NCBI GenBank assembly: GCA_902491415.1
Contig: CABUHP010000087.1
Location: forward strand, 1-7,294
Length of the DNA: 7,294 nt
Reading direction: 5' to 3'
DNA from: an uncultured Collinsella sp.
GTDB taxonomy: Bacteria > Actinomycetota > Coriobacteriia > Coriobacteriales > Coriobacteriaceae
Below the pieces are notes generated by a model. That model worked only from the letters and a program-made list of their open reading frames with translations. It had not been told where the DNA came from and searched no databases. This document shows, piece by piece, positions 5,033 to 7,294 of this stretch (position 1 is its first letter; every line of letters starts with the position of its first letter). Made by a program: the position numbers and the translations under genes.

Positions 5033-7129
5033 ATGGCAGACGCTAAGGATTTCCTGTTTGAGATCGGTACGGAGGAAATGCCCTCTGCACCGCTGAACAA
5101 TGCCGTCAAGCAGCTTGGTACCATGATCGCCAAGGGTCTCGACGAGGCCGGTCTGGCCCACGGCGAGGTCCGCGTGATCTCGAGCCCGCGTCGCCTGGCT
5201 GCGCTCGTTGCCGACGTTGCCACCGCGACCGATGAGGTTCACGAGGTCAAGCGTGGCCCCGCGGCAAACATCGCCTTCGACGCTGACGGTAACGCCACCA
5301 AGGCCGCCCAGGGCTTCGCCCGCAAGTGCGGTGTGGCTGCCGAGGACCTGGTCCGTCGTGAGGATACCGACGGTCGCGAGTATGTCTTTGCCGAGAAGAA
5401 CATTCCCTCCGCTCCGGCTACTCCGATCCTGACGGCCCTGTGCGAGAAGACCATCGCCGGCCTGCAGTGGCCCAACTACCGTAGTCAGCGCTGGGGCCAC
5501 GAGCACGCCACGTTCGTGCGCCCGGTCCGCTGGATCTGCTGCCTTTTGGGCGAGGATGTTGTGCCCGTGTCGTTTGCCGACGTGACGAGCGGCAACACCA
5601 CGCGTGGTCATCGCGTACTTGGCCCCGGTGACCACGTTGTCGCCAGTCCCGCCGTCTACGAGCAGGTGCTTGAGGACGCCGGCGTGCTTTCTGCCGAGCG
5701 TCGTCGCGAGGCCATCCTTGCCGGTATCGCCGAGGTCGAGGCTGCCCGTCCCGGCTGCCATGTCGATACGCCCAAGAAGGTCTTTGAGGAGGTTATCAAC
5801 CTCTGCGAGTGGCCGACGGTGCTCGTCGGTACCTTCGATGAGGAGTTCCTCAAGGTCCCGCACGAGATCATCTGCGAGTCCATGCTCACCAACCAGCGCT
5901 ACTTCCCGATCTATGACGGCGAGGGCAAGCTCACGCGTGAGTTCGTGGTTGTCTCCAATAGCAAGCCCGAGAACGCCGAGCGCGTGATCGACGGCAACGA
6001 GCGCGTCGTGCGCGCCCGTCTGGACGATGCCAAGTTCTTCTACGAGGAGGACCTGAAGATCTCCCTCGACGAGTTCCGTGAGCGCCTGGCCAAGGTCGCC
6101 TTCCAGGAGAAGCTCGGCAGCGTGCTTGCCAAGTCCGAGCGTATTGAGCAGCTCGCGCTCGCTATTGCCCGCGAGGCTCACCTGGGTGCCCACTTGGCCG
6201 CAGATGCCGGCCGCGCCGCTCACCTGTGCAAGGCCGACCTGGTGTCCAACGCCGTCGTCGAGTTCACGAGCCAGCAGGGCGTGATGGGCGGTTACTACGC
6301 CACCGCGATGGGGGAGAATGACGAGGTCGCTCATGCTATTCGCGATCACTATCGTCCCCGCTTTGCCGGTGACGAGCTGCCCGAGGGCACCGCTGGTTGC
6401 ATCGTGGCCTGCGCCGACAAGCTCGATACCATCGCCGGTATCTTTGCCATCGGCGAGCCCCCGACCGGCTCCTCCGACCCCTACGCGCTGCGTCGTGCCG
6501 CTATCGGCATCATCAACATCCTGCGCGACCGTCTCCCGATCGACCCCACGTCGCTCATCGACTTCGCCCTCGAACTTTACAGTGAGCAGGGTATTGAGTT
6601 CGACGCCGCCGAGGTCGCTCAGCAGGTTCGTGACTTCTTCCATGGCCGCCTGGTGAGCATGGCCCGCGACGAAAAGATCCCGGCCGATACCGTTGCCGCC
6701 GTCTCCGCGGTGCACATTATCGCCCCGTCCGTCTTCTTCGCCCGCTGCGCCGCCCTCGACGAGGCCCGCAAGAACGACGCTGAGACGTTCGACAACCTGG
6801 CGACCGCCTATGCCCGCGCCGCGCACATCTCCAAGCCCGAGCTGGGTGCGGAGTACGACCGCAGCCTGATGGGCGAGGTCGAGCTCGCGCTCGCCGACGC
6901 CTCCGAGGCTGCTCAGACTGCTGTCAATGCCGCCCTTGCTGCCGAGGACTACCCGGCCGCATTTGCCGCCCTCGCCGCCCTGCGCGCGCCCATCGACCGC
7001 TTCTTCGATGAGGTCATGGTCATGGACAAGGACGAGCAGCTCCGCGATAATCGCCTTAAGCTGCTTAACCGCTTCGAGGCCGTTTTCTCCGGCATCGCCA
7101 ACATCGGTGAGCTTGCCCGCAAAAAGTAA
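5033..7129 (+). CDS. glyS: Glycine--tRNA ligase beta subunit
   Basis: This subunit binds tRNA-Gly and completes the alpha2beta2 glycyl-tRNA synthetase with GlyQ. The product is 698 residues, normal for the family. It opens with FLFEIGTEEMPSAPL (7-21), the family signature. SPRRLAALV (51-59) and WGHEHATFVRPVRWI (154-168) follow in the N-terminal region. The central HD-like domain includes CKADLVSNAVVEF (399-411), QGVMGGYYA (415-423), HYRPRFAGDELP (439-450), ADKLDTIAGIFAIG (461-474) and SDPYALRRAA (481-490). The C-terminus (about 590-698) is the helical DALR-type anticodon-binding domain, with RFFDEVMVM (656-664) and RLKLLNRF (674-681). The ATG lies 3 nt after the glyQ stop, and GAGG (5018-5021) within the end of glyQ is its ribosome binding site, so the two subunits are probably made in step. 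TTA, CTA and TCA codons are absent. Confidence 0.97.
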   Translation: MADAKDFLFEIGTEEMPSAPLNNAVKQLGTMIAKGLDEAGLAHGEVRVISSPRRLAALVADVATATDEVHEVKRGPAANIAFDADGNATKAAQGFARKCGVAAEDLVRREDTDGREYVFAEKNIPSAPATPILTALCEKTIAGLQWPNYRSQRWGHEHATFVRPVRWICCLLGEDVVPVSFADVTSGNTTRGHRVLGPGDHVVASPAVYEQVLEDAGVLSAERRREAILAGIAEVEAARPGCHVDTPKKVFEEVINLCEWPTVLVGTFDEEFLKVPHEIICESMLTNQRYFPIYDGEGKLTREFVVVSNSKPENAERVIDGNERVVRARLDDAKFFYEEDLKISLDEFRERLAKVAFQEKLGSVLAKSERIEQLALAIAREAHLGAHLAADAGRAAHLCKADLVSNAVVEFTSQQGVMGGYYATAMGENDEVAHAIRDHYRPRFAGDELPEGTAGCIVACADKLDTIAGIFAIGEPPTGSSDPYALRRAAIGIINILRDRLPIDPTSLIDFALELYSEQGIEFDAAEVAQQVRDFFHGRLVSMARDEKIPADTVAAVSAVHIIAPSVFFARCAALDEARKNDAETFDNLATAYARAAHISKPELGAEYDRSLMGEVELALADASEAAQTAVNAALAAEDYPAAFAALAALRAPIDRFFDEVMVMDKDEQLRDNRLKLLNRFEAVFSGIANIGELARKK

Positions 7130-7136
7130 GCCAGCC

Positions 7137-7150
7137 TGCGCATAAGCGCA
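7137..7150 (+). other. Short hairpin between glyS and the DUF299 gene
   Basis: TGCGC, loop ATAA and GCGCA make a perfect 5-bp stem. It ends 3 nt before the GGAG ribosome binding site (7154-7157) of the next gene. No T-run follows, so it does not look like a terminator. It resembles in size and placement the hairpin upstream of rpsP. Confidence 0.4.
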
Positions 7151-7163
7151 AAAGGAGCCCCGC

Positions 7164-7294
7164 ATGGATTGCCCGGTCACCGCTCGTCCCACCGTCATCG
7201 TTATCTCCGACTCGCTCGGCGATACCGCTTGTGAGGTGGTGCTTGCGGCGTCCGGGCAATTTGATGAAGGGGCTTTTCGCGTTTTGCGCCTGCC
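7164..7294 (+). CDS. Pyruvate,phosphate dikinase / PEP synthase regulatory protein (DUF299), N-terminal part
   Basis: Members of this family are bifunctional kinase/phosphotransferases. They inactivate pyruvate,phosphate dikinase (PPDK) or PEP synthase by ADP-dependent phosphorylation of a threonine and reactivate it by Pi-dependent removal of the phosphate. Only 43 codons are visible before the window ends. After a short start (MDCPVTARP) the sequence TVIVISDSLGDTACEVVLAA followed by SGQF fits the family's N-terminal pattern of hydrophobic strand, SDS-x-G-(D/E)-TA, then a helix and QF. GGAG (7154-7157) is 6 nt upstream of the ATG. The gene is 34 nt after glyS with no visible terminator, so it is probably in the same transcript. 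A ppdK gene is often near glyQS in Firmicutes and would be expected just beyond the window. The P-loop and catalytic residues are outside the window. Confidence 0.82.
   Translation, partial: MDCPVTARPTVIVISDSLGDTACEVVLAASGQFDEGAFRVLRL

Noticed and set aside
4127..7198. A 1,023-codon open frame on the minus strand across glyQ, glyS and into the DUF299 gene.
   Set aside because: It is the codon-aligned shadow of glyQS. The translation has no recognisable domain and is the low-complexity Gly/Val/Leu/Asp-rich type expected from reversed GC-rich codons. Both sense genes are fully convincing.

Overview
The window is an ordinary housekeeping stretch of a GC-rich bacterial chromosome. I see no mobile element, CRISPR array, tRNA, rRNA or unrecognised system in it. 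The gene order, the GC-rich codon use and the protein sequences suggest a member of the Coriobacteriia (Actinomycetota), most likely Collinsella or a close relative. That assignment is inference from pattern recognition, not from a database search.

Layout. (1) Positions 1-60 hold the last 19 codons of an unidentified plus-strand gene. (2) dinB (DNA polymerase IV) lies on the minus strand, converges on that fragment, and ends in a good intrinsic terminator that overlaps its stop codon. (3) A short divergent intergenic region (about 1328-1567) carries the dinB control signals on the minus strand and the promoter and leader of the next operon on the plus strand. (4) A tight plus-strand operon follows: rpsP (ribosomal protein S16), khpA (KH-domain RNA-binding protein), rimM (16S rRNA processing factor), trmD (tRNA m1G37 methyltransferase) and lepB (signal peptidase I). 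Gaps are 3, 4 and 10 nt, and the trmD/lepB junction is effectively overlapping. (5) After 59 nt come glyQ and glyS, the two subunits of bacterial-type glycyl-tRNA synthetase, 3 nt apart. (6) After 34 nt the window ends inside the first 43 codons of a gene for a PPDK/PEP-synthase regulatory protein (DUF299 family).

Function. The rpsP operon combines ribosome assembly (S16, RimM), RNA binding (KhpA), tRNA modification that protects the reading frame (TrmD) and protein export (LepB). glyQS supplies charged tRNA-Gly. The terminal gene would control pyruvate/PEP interconversion by reversible phosphorylation.

Points worth a second look are mostly small. They are a probable N-terminal over-extension of dinB with a degenerate SOS-box-like sequence beside it, matching short hairpins just upstream of two ribosome binding sites, no rplS between trmD and lepB, a Cys-rich patch in GlyQ, a Glu in place of the usual active-site Asp in TrmD, and strong avoidance of TTA, CTA and TCA codons across glyQS that creates a spurious 3-kb antisense open frame.
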